Source of the DNA: Candidatus Aminicenantota bacterium
GTDB taxonomy: Bacteria; Acidobacteriota; Aminicenantia; Aminicenantales; UBA4085
NCBI GenBank assembly: GCA_026393865.1
Contig: JAPKZI010000111.1
Coordinates: forward strand, 1 to 33,937
Length of the DNA stretch: 33,937 nt
Direction of reading: 5' to 3'
The notes beneath the pieces were generated by a model. The model worked only from the letters and a program-made list of their open reading frames with translations. It ran no database searches and was not told the origin of the DNA. Position numbers and translations under genes: made by a program. Below, one piece after another: positions 8,382 through 17,300 of the stretch (position 1 is the stretch's first letter; the number at the start of each line of letters is the position of its first letter).

Positions 8382-8620
8382 CAGGCGATTTTCTTGGCGC
8401 ATTTGGAAACCGGCGTTTTCAATCCTTCGACGATCGATTCGCGCATGCCGGGGATCGAGATAAGATAAAGCGTCTCCTGAACAGACCGCCAGTCCTCCTC
8501 GGACAGGAGAACGGCGTTGCGGCGTTTGCCGGAGATGAGCACGGGCTCATGGGATTGGGCCGTTTCGTCGATGAGACGGTACAGTCTGGCCCGCGCGGCG
8601 CTGGCTTTAAGAACGGTCAT
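8378..8620 (-). CDS. yefM: Antitoxin of the Phd/YefM family
   Basis: The 80-residue protein starts MTVLKASAARARLYRLID, the usual YefM/Phd DNA-binding N-terminus, followed by HEPVLISGKRRNAVLLSEEDW, a family hallmark. The C-terminal tail from about residue 55 would wrap and neutralise the toxin. GGAG lies six bases before the ATG. The promoter at 8637-8665 is overlapped by two CGTACG palindromes, fitting the autorepression known for YefM-YoeB. The antitoxin gene comes first in the operon, as usual. Confidence 0.92.
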   Translation of the reverse strand: MTVLKASAARARLYRLIDETAQSHEPVLISGKRRNAVLLSEEDWRSVQETLYLISIPGMRESIVEGLKTPVSKCAKKIAW

Positions 8621-8636
8621 TGTTGGCTCCAGGAAT

Positions 8637-8665
8637 ATCGTACGCTATTTCGTACGCGCTGTCAA
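8637..8665 (-). promoter_or_regulatory. yefM-yoeB promoter with overlapping CGTACG operator pair
   Basis: On the minus strand TTGACA (8665-8660) and TACGAT (8642-8637) are exactly 17 bases apart, a strong sigma-70-type promoter. Two CGTACG palindromes at 8639-8644 and 8651-8656, 12 bases apart, cover the spacer and -10. They are the likely binding site for the antitoxin or its complex. Transcription would begin about ten bases before the antitoxin ATG. Confidence 0.7.
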
Positions 8666-8693
8666 TAAATCTCGATCGAACGGATCAGTCACA

Positions 8694-8738
8694 GGAAAGC
8701 TCTGCCGTATTCATTATCATCGGAGCGGCAGCCTTTCC
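8694..8738. terminator. Hairpin after the efflux operon, possible terminator
   Basis: GGAAAG (8694-8699) pairs with CTTTCC (8733-8738) and CTGCC (8702-8706) with GGCAG (8727-8731). The hairpin begins about 12 bases after the stop of the last efflux-operon gene, which reads leftward. No T-run follows, so termination is inferred from position only. Confidence 0.4.
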
Positions 8739-8750
8739 CGCGGATTCCCC

Positions 8751-9467
8751 TTAAATATACCTCTCCCGGTTCTGAAGGCGCAAAAGGGCCAGCATCAAGA
8801 GGAAGACCGAACCGATCGTCATGTACAGGCGGTTCGATAGAGTTATTTTCTTCCAGACGAGGGCTTGAAGCTGACTGACTCCGGCGAAGGGATTGTGGAA
8901 GAGGAACCACGAACTGCCTTTGAGCGGGCCGGCCAGGGCCCAGAAGAGGAGCAGGACTACGACTAGAACGACGGCCGTACTGTTGCCGCTTCCGGTCAGG
9001 CAGGCCAGGAAAAAGGCCAGGCTGGCCAGGAAGAGGACGGGGAACATGAGCTGAAGGACCATCGTCCCCAGCGGAAACTCGGTCAATCCGATGCGGCAAA
9101 AAACGGCCAGGAGAAAGAGGATGCCGGCGACGAGGACCAGGAGCGTCGCCAGCCGAGCCAGCCAGACCTTGTAGCGGTGGTCCGGGATCCCGAAGAGCGT
9201 CTCGATCATCTCCGCGTCCTTGTCGCTCTGGACGGCGAACGCCGACGGGTAGAACGTCAGCAGCACGGCGGGAATGAGCAGGTAATTGTAGACCTGTTCC
9301 GGCCCCCGGGCCGCGGACCGGCTCATCAAGCTGAAAACGACCACTCCGAGGAATACGGCGACGGCCAGGCCGATGAAGCCGAGGCCCCGGCCGGAGAAGT
9401 TCTGATAGGCGCTGTAGCGGACGAAAGCCCAAGCGTTTCCGAGCCTGCCGATTAACGTTCCGCGCAT
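8751..9467 (-). CDS. ABC transporter permease, six-helix (ABC-2-like), last gene of the efflux operon
   Basis: Starting at the ATG at 9467 the protein has 238 residues and six hydrophobic helices, including LGFIGLAVAVFLGVVVFSL, LARLATLLVLVAGILFLLAV and AVVLVVVLLLFWALAGPL. It begins four bases after the stop of the RND-ABC fusion gene, with CAGGAGG inside the end of that gene, so it is coupled to it. A longer in-frame extension to 9650 runs antisense-like through the ATPase domain and is not credible. The obvious partner is the ABC ATPase domain at the C-terminus of the preceding protein. Substrate unknown. Confidence 0.82.
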   Translation of the reverse strand: MRGTLIGRLGNAWAFVRYSAYQNFSGRGLGFIGLAVAVFLGVVVFSLMSRSAARGPEQVYNYLLIPAVLLTFYPSAFAVQSDKDAEMIETLFGIPDHRYKVWLARLATLLVLVAGILFLLAVFCRIGLTEFPLGTMVLQLMFPVLFLASLAFFLACLTGSGNSTAVVLVVVLLLFWALAGPLKGSSWFLFHNPFAGVSQLQALVWKKITLSNRLYMTIGSVFLLMLALLRLQNRERYI

Positions 9468-9471
9468 GGTC

Positions 9472-12400
9472 CTAGGCCTCCTGCCCCAACAGCCACATGT
9501 AGGAATCCTCCAGGTTCGGGACGACCTCCACGGCGGTCTCGACCGGTTTGACCGAGGCGAGGATGCGGACCCGGATCCTCTCGCCGTCGCGCATATGATG
9601 GACCACTTTGTGGGTCCGGCGGACGGCCTCGAAGGCCGCGTCGTCCACATAGGCCTGCCAGACCGAGCCGCGGGTGAGGTCGACGAGCTCGGCCGGCGTG
9701 CCGGTGAACCGGACGCGGCCTTCGAGCAGGACGGCCAGCCGGTTGCACGAACTTGAAATGTCCTCGATGATGTGCGTCGAGAAGATCACGATCCGGTCGC
9801 GGGCCAGCTCGGAGAGCATGTTACGGAACCGGATCCGCTCGTTCGGGTCGAGGCCGGCCGTCGGCTCGTCGACGACCAGGACGCGGGGCAGGTGGAGAAG
9901 CGTCTGGGCAATGCCCAATCTCTGCTTCATCCCGCCCGAGTACGTCTTGATCCGGTCGTCCTTGCGGTCGATGAGATGAACGGACTTCAGGGCATGGTCC
10001 ACGGCCGCCTCGCGCTTCGGGCGGTCCCAGATCCCCTTGAGCAGGGCCTGGTAATCGAGGAACCGCCAGGCGGTCATGTTTTCATAGGCCCCGAACTCCT
10101 GGGGCAGGTAGCCGATGAGCGACTGGAGCTCCTCGCGATAACGGCCGATGTCGAGGCCGTTGAAATGGATCTTGCCCCGGCTCGCCGGGAGGATGCCGCA
10201 GATGATGCGCATGAGCGTCGTCTTGCCCGAACCGTTCGGCCCGACCAGGCCGAACATGCCGCTTCCGATTTCGAGGGAAATCCGGTCCAGGGCCTGGAAG
10301 GGAACACGCTGTCTCCCCAGGATAGGGATCCGCTGGACGAGCCGGAAGAACGCCCGCCGGAGCTTCCGGAACCGGCCGAGGATGCGGTCGAGGTTGACCT
10401 TTCTCTCGTAAAGCCTCCGCGAGGTCCGGTAGACGAGGATCGCGGCGTACCACAGAAGGCCGAGGGCCACCGCCGGTCCCAACCGCTGCCAGCGGCCGCG
10501 GAGCCAGACGAGGTCTGCGAGCGGGAGGCCCCACGAGACAAGGATCAGAATGAAACGGGCCAACCGCTTTTTCCCTTTAATCGCTGGATCAAGGGACGAG
10601 CCTTCGGCTCGCCACTCGCCCGCGGCTTGTATCCACGGGCGAGTACGGCGGAAGCGGATCCCCAGACAAAGCCTGGGGCCCCTGCCGCCGTGGAACGGCC
10701 TCAATCCGGTCCAGAACTTGACCAGCCAGAGCGTCAGAAGGTAAATGGCCACGGCCCAGAGAAAGATCCAGACCACGTCGTTCACGTAAAAGTAGGCGAA
10801 ATAGACCAGGAAGAGAAAGATCGGCGTCTGCCATAGGAGCGCCTGGAAGCGGCGCGTCCGCCGCTCGCGCGGGGTTTCCGCCGCCTCGCCTTCCTTCTTT
10901 CCCTTGCGCCATTCCTTGGTGAACTTACCGAAATCGTCATAGAGCTTACTGATGTTGCGGATCGTGATCCGGACCGGAGCCCCCGGGGCGAGGAGATTCG
11001 CCCGGCTGTGGCGCAAGCTGGCCTGGACGAAGTACGTGGAGGCCGGGATGCCGAAAAGGAGGATAAGGAAATAGGCGCACTGCCAGAGTAAGGAGTCGAT
11101 CCGGTCGTAGATGAAGAATCCGCCCGCGGCCAACAGCCCGATCTGAAGAAACTTGAGCTTGGGGTTGAGACGTTTCCACCAGTCCACGGCGTTCTCGAGC
11201 CCGTAGGCGACGGTCGGGATGAGGACGAGCGTCAGCAGGGTGGCGAGCGAGAGTCCGCCGATGACCGTGATGGCGAACGGCGCGCCGATCATCGAGACGT
11301 ATTCCGACTTGCCCATGGCCACGGGCAGCATGCCGAGGACGGTGGTGACGGCGGTGATGAGGATCGGCCGGACCCGGCTGCGGCCGGCGGCCATCAGGGC
11401 CCGCTCCTTGCGGAACCCCCGCCGGGCGAGTTGCCGCGAGTAATCGATCAAAATGATCGCGTTGTTGACCACGACCCCGAGCAGGATCAGGAAGCCGATG
11501 AGGGCGTTGGCGTTGTAGATCGAGTTCTTGGTCAGGATGAGGCCGAGAAAGGCGCCGACGCCGGCCAGAGGCAGGGTGAACATGACCACGAACGGGGTGA
11601 GCAGGGCCTCGAAGGTCGAGGCCAGGATCATATAGATGAGCACGACGCCGAGGACGATGAGGAAGGTCAGGTCGCCCATGTCGCTTTCGTCCCGGACGAC
11701 CTCGATGAGGACGCCCGGCGGCGGCGTGATCTCGCCGGCCAGTTTCTCGACCGAGGCCCGGGCCTCTTCCAGGAGGGCGCTCGAGTTCTCGATGGCGGTT
11801 TGGAAGCGGTAGGTCACCTCGACCTGCTTCTCCTGGTTGACCCGGTTGATATTGGCGTAACCTTCGGAATAGACGAGCTGGGAAACGAGCGGGAGGGGGA
11901 TGAGGCCGCCGGAAGAGGACGGCAATTGAAGCCGGCGCAGGTCCTCGGCCGTCTTCTGCACGTCGGACTGGTCGCTTTTGATGACGATATCGATCTCCTC
12001 GGTCCCCGCGGTGAACTTGACCCCGGCCGTCGTCTCCCTTTGGAAGCCGCTGAGCTCGCTCCGCACGGTCGCAAGGCCGACGTTGAAGTGGCTCAACGCG
12101 GCCTGATCGAGAAGGAGGTCGATGCTGGGCTGTTGATTGGAGACGTTCATTCGCGCGCTCTGGACGGTTTCGAGGTTGTCCAGGTTGTATTTGACGTCCT
12201 CGGCCACCGCCCGCAGGAGTTCGAGGTCCTGGCCGCGGACGACGACCTTCTCCTGGGCCGCGCCGATGCCGAGGAGGCGGGTCATGGAGACCTGCCTGCC
12301 CCCGGCCCCCCCGCCGCTTCCGCCGCCGCCCGCTCCGCCCGTCCCGGAGCGGAACTGGGCGTTCTGCGTCGGCGCGTCGGTGGAGAAAGTGATCCGCGGG

Positions 12401-14304
12401 AAGGCCCGCGTCAGCCGTCCCGTGACGTCCTCTTTAATGGCGCTGATCGTTCGTCCCGCCTTTTTCTCAAAATCCTCGAGAAGCCTGAACGACAGGATGG
12501 TGCTCTCCTCCTGGATCGTGGCCAGCCGCTCGCTGACCTCGGGGATGTCCTTGAGGAGGTCGTCCATGCCCTTGACTTGCTCGTCGGCCGCTTCCAGGGT
12601 CATGCCCGAGGGCATGATGGCGTAGAGGCTGAAGTCCGTGAGCTGGGCTTCCCGGGGGGCGTTGATGCTGAGGGTCAGGCAGAGGTTGATCGTGATGAAG
12701 AAGGCGGCCACGGCGAGGATGACCGCCCGGGCCGGATAGCGCAGGCTGGTCTTGAGCAGGACCATGAAGATCTGCATCGGCCGGATCCGCCGCCACCGGG
12801 CGAAGAAACCCGAGGCCAGCATGTCCGGGCGCTTCCGGAGGAGCCGGTAGGACAGAGTCGGGATGATCAGGAAGGCCACGGCCAGCGAAACGAGGAGAGT
12901 GCTGATGATGGCCGCCCCGACCTGCCGGCCGAGCGTTTGGACCATCGGATTCGTCGAGAACAAGAACGGGACGAAGACGGCGACCGTGGTCAGCGTCGAG
13001 GAGATGATGGCCCTGGACACTTCGGTCGTTCCGCGGACGACGGCCTCCCAAGGGTCCTTCTTCAGCCCCATGTGGCGGAAGATGTTCTCCAGGACGACGA
13101 CGCTGTTGTCGACCAGCATCCCGATGGCGATGGCCAGGCCGACCATAGTCAGGGTGTTGATGCTGATCTTCAGGACATAGAACAGGTTCAACGAGATGAG
13201 GATCGAGACGGGGACGGAAACGGCCACGGTCAGGACGAGGCGGAGGTTCCGCAGGAAGACCCACAGAACGGCCACGGCCAGCAGTCCGCCGATCACGGCC
13301 AGCCAGAGGATGGACTGGAGGTTGTCCTCGATCGTCTTGGCCTCGTCCGCCTGGACGACCAGGGTCATCCCGTCGGCCTTGACCGTTTCGCCGAGTTCCT
13401 GGAGAGCGCGGCGCGTCCGGTGGGCCAGGCTGATGAGGTTCGAGTCCCAGGTCCGCTGGAGCGTGACCGAGACCGCCTCCTGGCCGTTGATCCGGGCGAT
13501 GGTCGTCCGCTCGGCCCCGCCCTCGCTGATCTTGGCAATATGCCTCAGCAGGACCGGGCCCGCGTCCTTGACGACCAGGTCGCCGAAGGAGGGGAGCGAG
13601 GCGTATTGGCTGACGAGGTTGACGAAGTACTTCCTCTGGCGGTCGGTCGCCTGGCCGAGATATTCCCGTTTGCCCGACTGCTCGGCGATCCTGGAGGCGA
13701 CCTGGCCGGCGGTGAGGCCGAAGGATTCGAGCGCCCTCTGGTCGAGAAGCACTTCGATCGAACGGCGCCGGCCGCCGTAGACCTCGACGCTGCTCACGCC
13801 GTCGATCGTCTGCAGTTGGGGAACGATCTTCTCGTCGATGACGGTCCGGATCTGGTCGAGCGTTCCCTCGCCGCGGGCCTGGAAGACGAGGAAGCGGTTG
13901 GAGAGCTGCTGAGGGTCGCTCTTCGAGGCCGTGACCCGGAACTCCGTGCCGATGGCGGCGGCCGCGGCGGCGACGCGTTCCTGAAGCTTTATGAAAGCGT
14001 ATTCGAGCCGGACCCCCTTCATGTAGTAGACGTAGATCGTCGCCCGGTTCCGGTTGATGAGGGACTCGAGGCGCTCGATGCCTTCCAGTTCGGCGATGGC
14101 GCTCTCGACGGGAACGGCCCCGTGCTGTTCGATATAAGCGGGATCCGAGATCTGGCTTCCGCTGACGGTGACGATGTGCTGGGGCAGGTCCGTGGCCGGA
14201 AGGAGTTCGAGCGGAAGGAGGGTGTAGGAGATGACGCCGAGCAGGCACAGGCCGATGACCAGCATGGCCACCCACACCGGCCGGCGGATGAGGAACTTGA
14301 TCAT
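9472..14304 (-). CDS. RND-family efflux permease fused to an ABC ATPase domain (1610 residues)
   Basis: Residues 1 to about 1040 form a complete RND (HAE1/AcrB-type) permease. It has TM1 (PVWVAMLVIGLCLLGVISY), a TM4 aspartate at D399 in GMLVDNSVVVLENIF, a TM10 VVVNNAIILIDY segment (N947/N948 where AcrB has Lys940) and two porter regions. The second porter region has a glycine-rich stretch (about 653-672). Two extra helices follow at about 1049-1092. From 1111 the text reads like the start of an ABC domain (RITIRNISKLY, A-loop Tyr1122). It is then interrupted by about 210 residues with four helices and resumes at 1336. Walker A is GPNGSGKT (1355-1362), the signature SGGMKQ (1456-1461), the catalytic Glu E1480 in VVDEPTAGLDP and the switch H1511, all intact. 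The ATG at 14304 overlaps the upstream RND stop (ATGA). No stop codon or frame change separates the two halves. A shadow extension upstream to 14685 is rejected. Confidence 0.9.
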   Translation of the reverse strand: MIKFLIRRPVWVAMLVIGLCLLGVISYTLLPLELLPATDLPQHIVTVSGSQISDPAYIEQHGAVPVESAIAELEGIERLESLINRNRATIYVYYMKGVRLEYAFIKLQERVAAAAAAIGTEFRVTASKSDPQQLSNRFLVFQARGEGTLDQIRTVIDEKIVPQLQTIDGVSSVEVYGGRRRSIEVLLDQRALESFGLTAGQVASRIAEQSGKREYLGQATDRQRKYFVNLVSQYASLPSFGDLVVKDAGPVLLRHIAKISEGGAERTTIARINGQEAVSVTLQRTWDSNLISLAHRTRRALQELGETVKADGMTLVVQADEAKTIEDNLQSILWLAVIGGLLAVAVLWVFLRNLRLVLTVAVSVPVSILISLNLFYVLKISINTLTMVGLAIAIGMLVDNSVVVLENIFRHMGLKKDPWEAVVRGTTEVSRAIISSTLTTVAVFVPFLFSTNPMVQTLGRQVGAAIISTLLVSLAVAFLIIPTLSYRLLRKRPDMLASGFFARWRRIRPMQIFMVLLKTSLRYPARAVILAVAAFFITINLCLTLSINAPREAQLTDFSLYAIMPSGMTLEAADEQVKGMDDLLKDIPEVSERLATIQEESTILSFRLLEDFEKKAGRTISAIKEDVTGRLTRAFPRITFSTDAPTQNAQFRSGTGGAGGGGSGGGAGGRQVSMTRLLGIGAAQEKVVVRGQDLELLRAVAEDVKYNLDNLETVQSARMNVSNQQPSIDLLLDQAALSHFNVGLATVRSELSGFQRETTAGVKFTAGTEEIDIVIKSDQSDVQKTAEDLRRLQLPSSSGGLIPLPLVSQLVYSEGYANINRVNQEKQVEVTYRFQTAIENSSALLEEARASVEKLAGEITPPPGVLIEVVRDESDMGDLTFLIVLGVVLIYMILASTFEALLTPFVVMFTLPLAGVGAFLGLILTKNSIYNANALIGFLILLGVVVNNAIILIDYSRQLARRGFRKERALMAAGRSRVRPILITAVTTVLGMLPVAMGKSEYVSMIGAPFAITVIGGLSLATLLTLVLIPTVAYGLENAVDWWKRLNPKLKFLQIGLLAAGGFFIYDRIDSLLWQCAYFLILLFGIPASTYFVQASLRHSRANLLAPGAPVRITIRNISKLYDDFGKFTKEWRKGKKEGEAAETPRERRTRRFQALLWQTPIFLFLVYFAYFYVNDVVWIFLWAVAIYLLTLWLVKFWTGLRPFHGGRGPRLCLGIRFRRTRPWIQAAGEWRAEGSSLDPAIKGKKRLARFILILVSWGLPLADLVWLRGRWQRLGPAVALGLLWYAAILVYRTSRRLYERKVNLDRILGRFRKLRRAFFRLVQRIPILGRQRVPFQALDRISLEIGSGMFGLVGPNGSGKTTLMRIICGILPASRGKIHFNGLDIGRYREELQSLIGYLPQEFGAYENMTAWRFLDYQALLKGIWDRPKREAAVDHALKSVHLIDRKDDRIKTYSGGMKQRLGIAQTLLHLPRVLVVDEPTAGLDPNERIRFRNMLSELARDRIVIFSTHIIEDISSSCNRLAVLLEGRVRFTGTPAELVDLTRGSVWQAYVDDAAFEAVRRTHKVVHHMRDGERIRVRILASVKPVETAVEVVPNLEDSYMWLLGQEA
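10597..10690. repeat. In-frame palindromic repeat inside the RND-ABC fusion gene
   Basis: Three consecutive hairpins are present: CGAGCC/GGCTCG (10597-10602, 10606-10611), ACTCGCCCG/CGGGCGAGT (10614-10622, 10636-10644), and CGGCGG/CCGCCG (10646-10651, 10685-10690) enclosing CCCCAG/CTGGGG (10660-10665, 10673-10678). The stretch is read in frame as about 32 Arg/Gly/Trp-rich residues (about 1205-1236) between two helix pairs of the membrane insert. It looks like a dispersed palindromic element captured by a coding sequence, as known for Rickettsia palindromic elements. Only one copy lies in this window. Confidence 0.6.
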
Positions 14305-17300
14305 GAAGCGGGCTCTCCCTCGGAGATCGATCCCCTGCCGATGAGCCGGTAAACGGCCGGGATCACGACCAGGGTCAGAACGGTCGAGGTGACCAGGCCG
14401 CCCGTGACGGCCAAGGCCAAGGGTGCCCGCAGGGCCGCGCCTTCGCCGATCCCGATGGTCATTGGCAGGATGCCGAGGACGGTCGCCGCGCTCGTCATCA
14501 GGATCGGCCGGATCCGCATCCGGCCGGCGTAGATGATCGCCTCGTCGAGGCCCATCCCCGCCCGCCGGCTCTGATTGATGAAGTCGATCAGGATGATGGA
14601 GTTGTTGACCGCGATCCCGGCCAGCATGATGATCCCGATGTAGGACATGATGTTCAGATGCAGGCCGAGGGCGATGTGGATCCAAATCGCGCCGACCGCG
14701 GCCATGGGAATGGTCAGGAGAATGACGAAGGGATGAAGCAGGGACTCGAACTGGGCGGCCATGACCATATAGACCAGAATGATGGCCAGGATCAGGGCGA
14801 ACTTGAGATTCTTAAAAGATTCCCGCCGGAGGGCCTCTTCGCCGGTGACGGACATTGTGTAATCCTGGGGCAGGTCGGTTTTGGCCATCTCGGCCTTGAC
14901 CTTGGCCACGATCTGGTCGAAGGAAGAGGTTTTGCCGGCGATCTGGGCCCGGACCTCGGCCACCCGGACCTGGTTGTTGCGGATGATCTCGCGGGGCGAC
15001 TCCGACCGCGTCAGGCGGGCCACGTCGCGGAGCGGGATGCGGCGGCCGCCCGGGCCCTCGAGCATCAGCCCGTCGAGCTGGGTCAAGGAAAACTCGGGGC
15101 TCTTAAGCATGATCTTGAGATACTGGCCTTTCTCCTCCATCTCGCCCAGCTCGTTCCCGGCCAGAAGGCGCTTGATCTGGTTCCCGATCGTGTCCGAGCG
15201 GAGGGAATTGCGGGAGGCCTGCTCCTTGTCGATCTCGATGTTGATCTCGGGGCGGCCGGCCTGAAAGCTGGTGACGACGTCGGCCAGCTCGGGCAGGGCC
15301 TTCAGCCGCTCCTTCACGCCGTCGGCCAGACCGCTGAGTATTTTGAGGTCCTTGCCTTTGATCTCGACGACGAGCGGGGCCCGGCCGGTGCCCAGGGTCG
15401 TTTGGAGGGTCGTTTGTTCCCGGGCGAACTGGACGGTGAGGTCGGGCGTTCCGCTCAGGTCCTGGTCGAGCCTGCGGATCATGCCTTCCATGCGGGCCGC
15501 CGCCTTCGGATCGAGGACGATGTTGATGGCGGCGTTGTTTTCGTCGGCCAGCAGGTCGGAGGCGCTGGGCGAGGTCCCGGCCGGGCCGACCCGGGAATAG
15601 ATCGAGCGGAGGTCCTTTCCGGCGTAGTCGCGGACCATGGTCTCGACGTTCCGGACGACACCGCCCGTCCGCTCCAGGCTGGTCCCTTCGGGCAAAGTCA
15701 GATCGATGGTCAGCGCGGCCGTCTCGGGACGGGGCATGAATTCGCTGCCGATGAAGGGGAGGACGGCGGCGGTCACGGCGACAAGGGCGGCCGCGCCCGC
15801 CACGACCAGCCATTTTTTCCTCAGGATGCCTTTAAGCATGCGGCCGTAGAAATGGAAGCGGATCGTTTGGGCGTCCTCCCATTTCCCCTTCGGCCGCATG
15901 ACCCGGGAAAAGAGCATGGGAATGAAGGTCAGGGCGACGATGAGGGACGTCACCTGGCCGAAGGTCACGGTCAAGGCCTGTTCCTTGAAAAGCTCGCCGG
16001 CCACGCCGTGGAGATAGATGATCGGGAGAAAGACGACGATGGTCGTCAAGGTGGAGCTTGTGACCGCCCCGGCGACCTCGCCCGTCCCGCGGACGCAAGC
16101 CTCGCTGACGATCGTGCCGCTTTCGACGTGGCGGAAGATGTTCTCGACGACGACGATGGAGTTGTCGATAAGGTTTCCTATGCACAAGGCCAGCCCGCTC
16201 AGGGTCATGAGATTGAGGGTCAGGCCGCTGAAGTACATCAGGCTGAAGACGGCCACGAGCGAGACCGGGATGGTCAGGCTGATGACGGCCGTCACGGAGA
16301 CGCGGCGGAGGAAGAAAAAGAGGACGAGGACGGCCAGCAGGCCGCCGAAGATCGCCGCGTCCTTCACCTCGCCGATGGCGCTCTTGATGAATTCGGCGTC
16401 GTCCTGGACGACCTCGAGGTGATAGCCGGGCATCGACTGTTGGAGCTCGTTGAGCTGGGCCCGGATCCCTTGCGAGGCTTCGGTCGTGTTGTAGCGGGCC
16501 TCCTTGAAAATCTCCAGGCCGAGACAGGGCTGGCCGTTGAACCGGACGATGTTCTCCGGCTCGCTCTCCTCGTAGCGGACCTCGGCCACGTCGCGGAGGT
16601 AGATGGGCGTTCGCGCGGCCGTGCTCGTGCCGGCCGGGACCGCCGTGGTTTGGCCGGCTTCGGCCTGGGGCGTTTTATAGGCCACGATGAGCTTGCGCAG
16701 GTCGTCGAGCGAGGTGAGCTGGCCGACGCCCCGGATCGTGTAGCGGATCCCCATCTCGACGATCGAGCCGCCGGTCAGGTTCCGGTTGAAGTTCTGGATC
16801 GTCCCGGCCAGGGCGTCCATGGACAGGCCGTAGCTTTCGAGGGTGCCGTCGTCGGTCTTGACCAGAACCTCGCGCCGGCGTTCGCCGACCAGGTCCACGG
16901 CGGCGACGCCCGGCAGGCGGATGAGGTCGTTGCGGATGACGTTCTCCGCCGTCTGCCGGAGCGAATCGAGGTCGGTGATCTGGTCGTGCCGGAAGGCGGC
17001 CACGACGACGGGCCGGGCGTTGGGGTCGAGCTGGGTGACGGTGATCGAATCCGCTCCGCTCGAGGTCCCGAAATCGCCCACCGACTTCTGAAGATCGAGG
17101 AAGGCCTCGTCCATGTCGGTGTTCCACTGGTATTCGACCGTGATCAGGGCCTTGCCGACCCTGGACGAGGAGAAGACGTTGGTGACGTTGCGGCCCCGGA
17201 CGGCGACGGACTCGAGCCGGGAGACGAACTGGGTCTCCATCTCCTCCGGAGGCCGCTCGCCGGCCTTGACTTCGACGTAGAGCCGGGGCGTGTTGAGATG

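Noticed and set aside
9468-9650. N-terminal extension of the last ABC permease to 9650
   Set aside because: It overlaps the ATPase domain in another frame and has no membrane-protein character. The ATG at 9467 has AGGAGG upstream.
11431-14352. 973-residue plus-strand reading frame antisense to the RND-ABC gene
   Set aside because: It is a mirror frame produced by GC-rich codon bias. Its product is Asp/Glu/Gly-rich with no domain, while the minus strand encodes clear RND motifs.
14305-14685. N-terminal extension of 127 residues on the RND-ABC reading frame
   Set aside because: The extension is His/Arg/Pro/Asp-rich shadow sequence of the upstream RND gene. The ATG at 14304 gives a normal RND TM1 start and an ATGA overlap.
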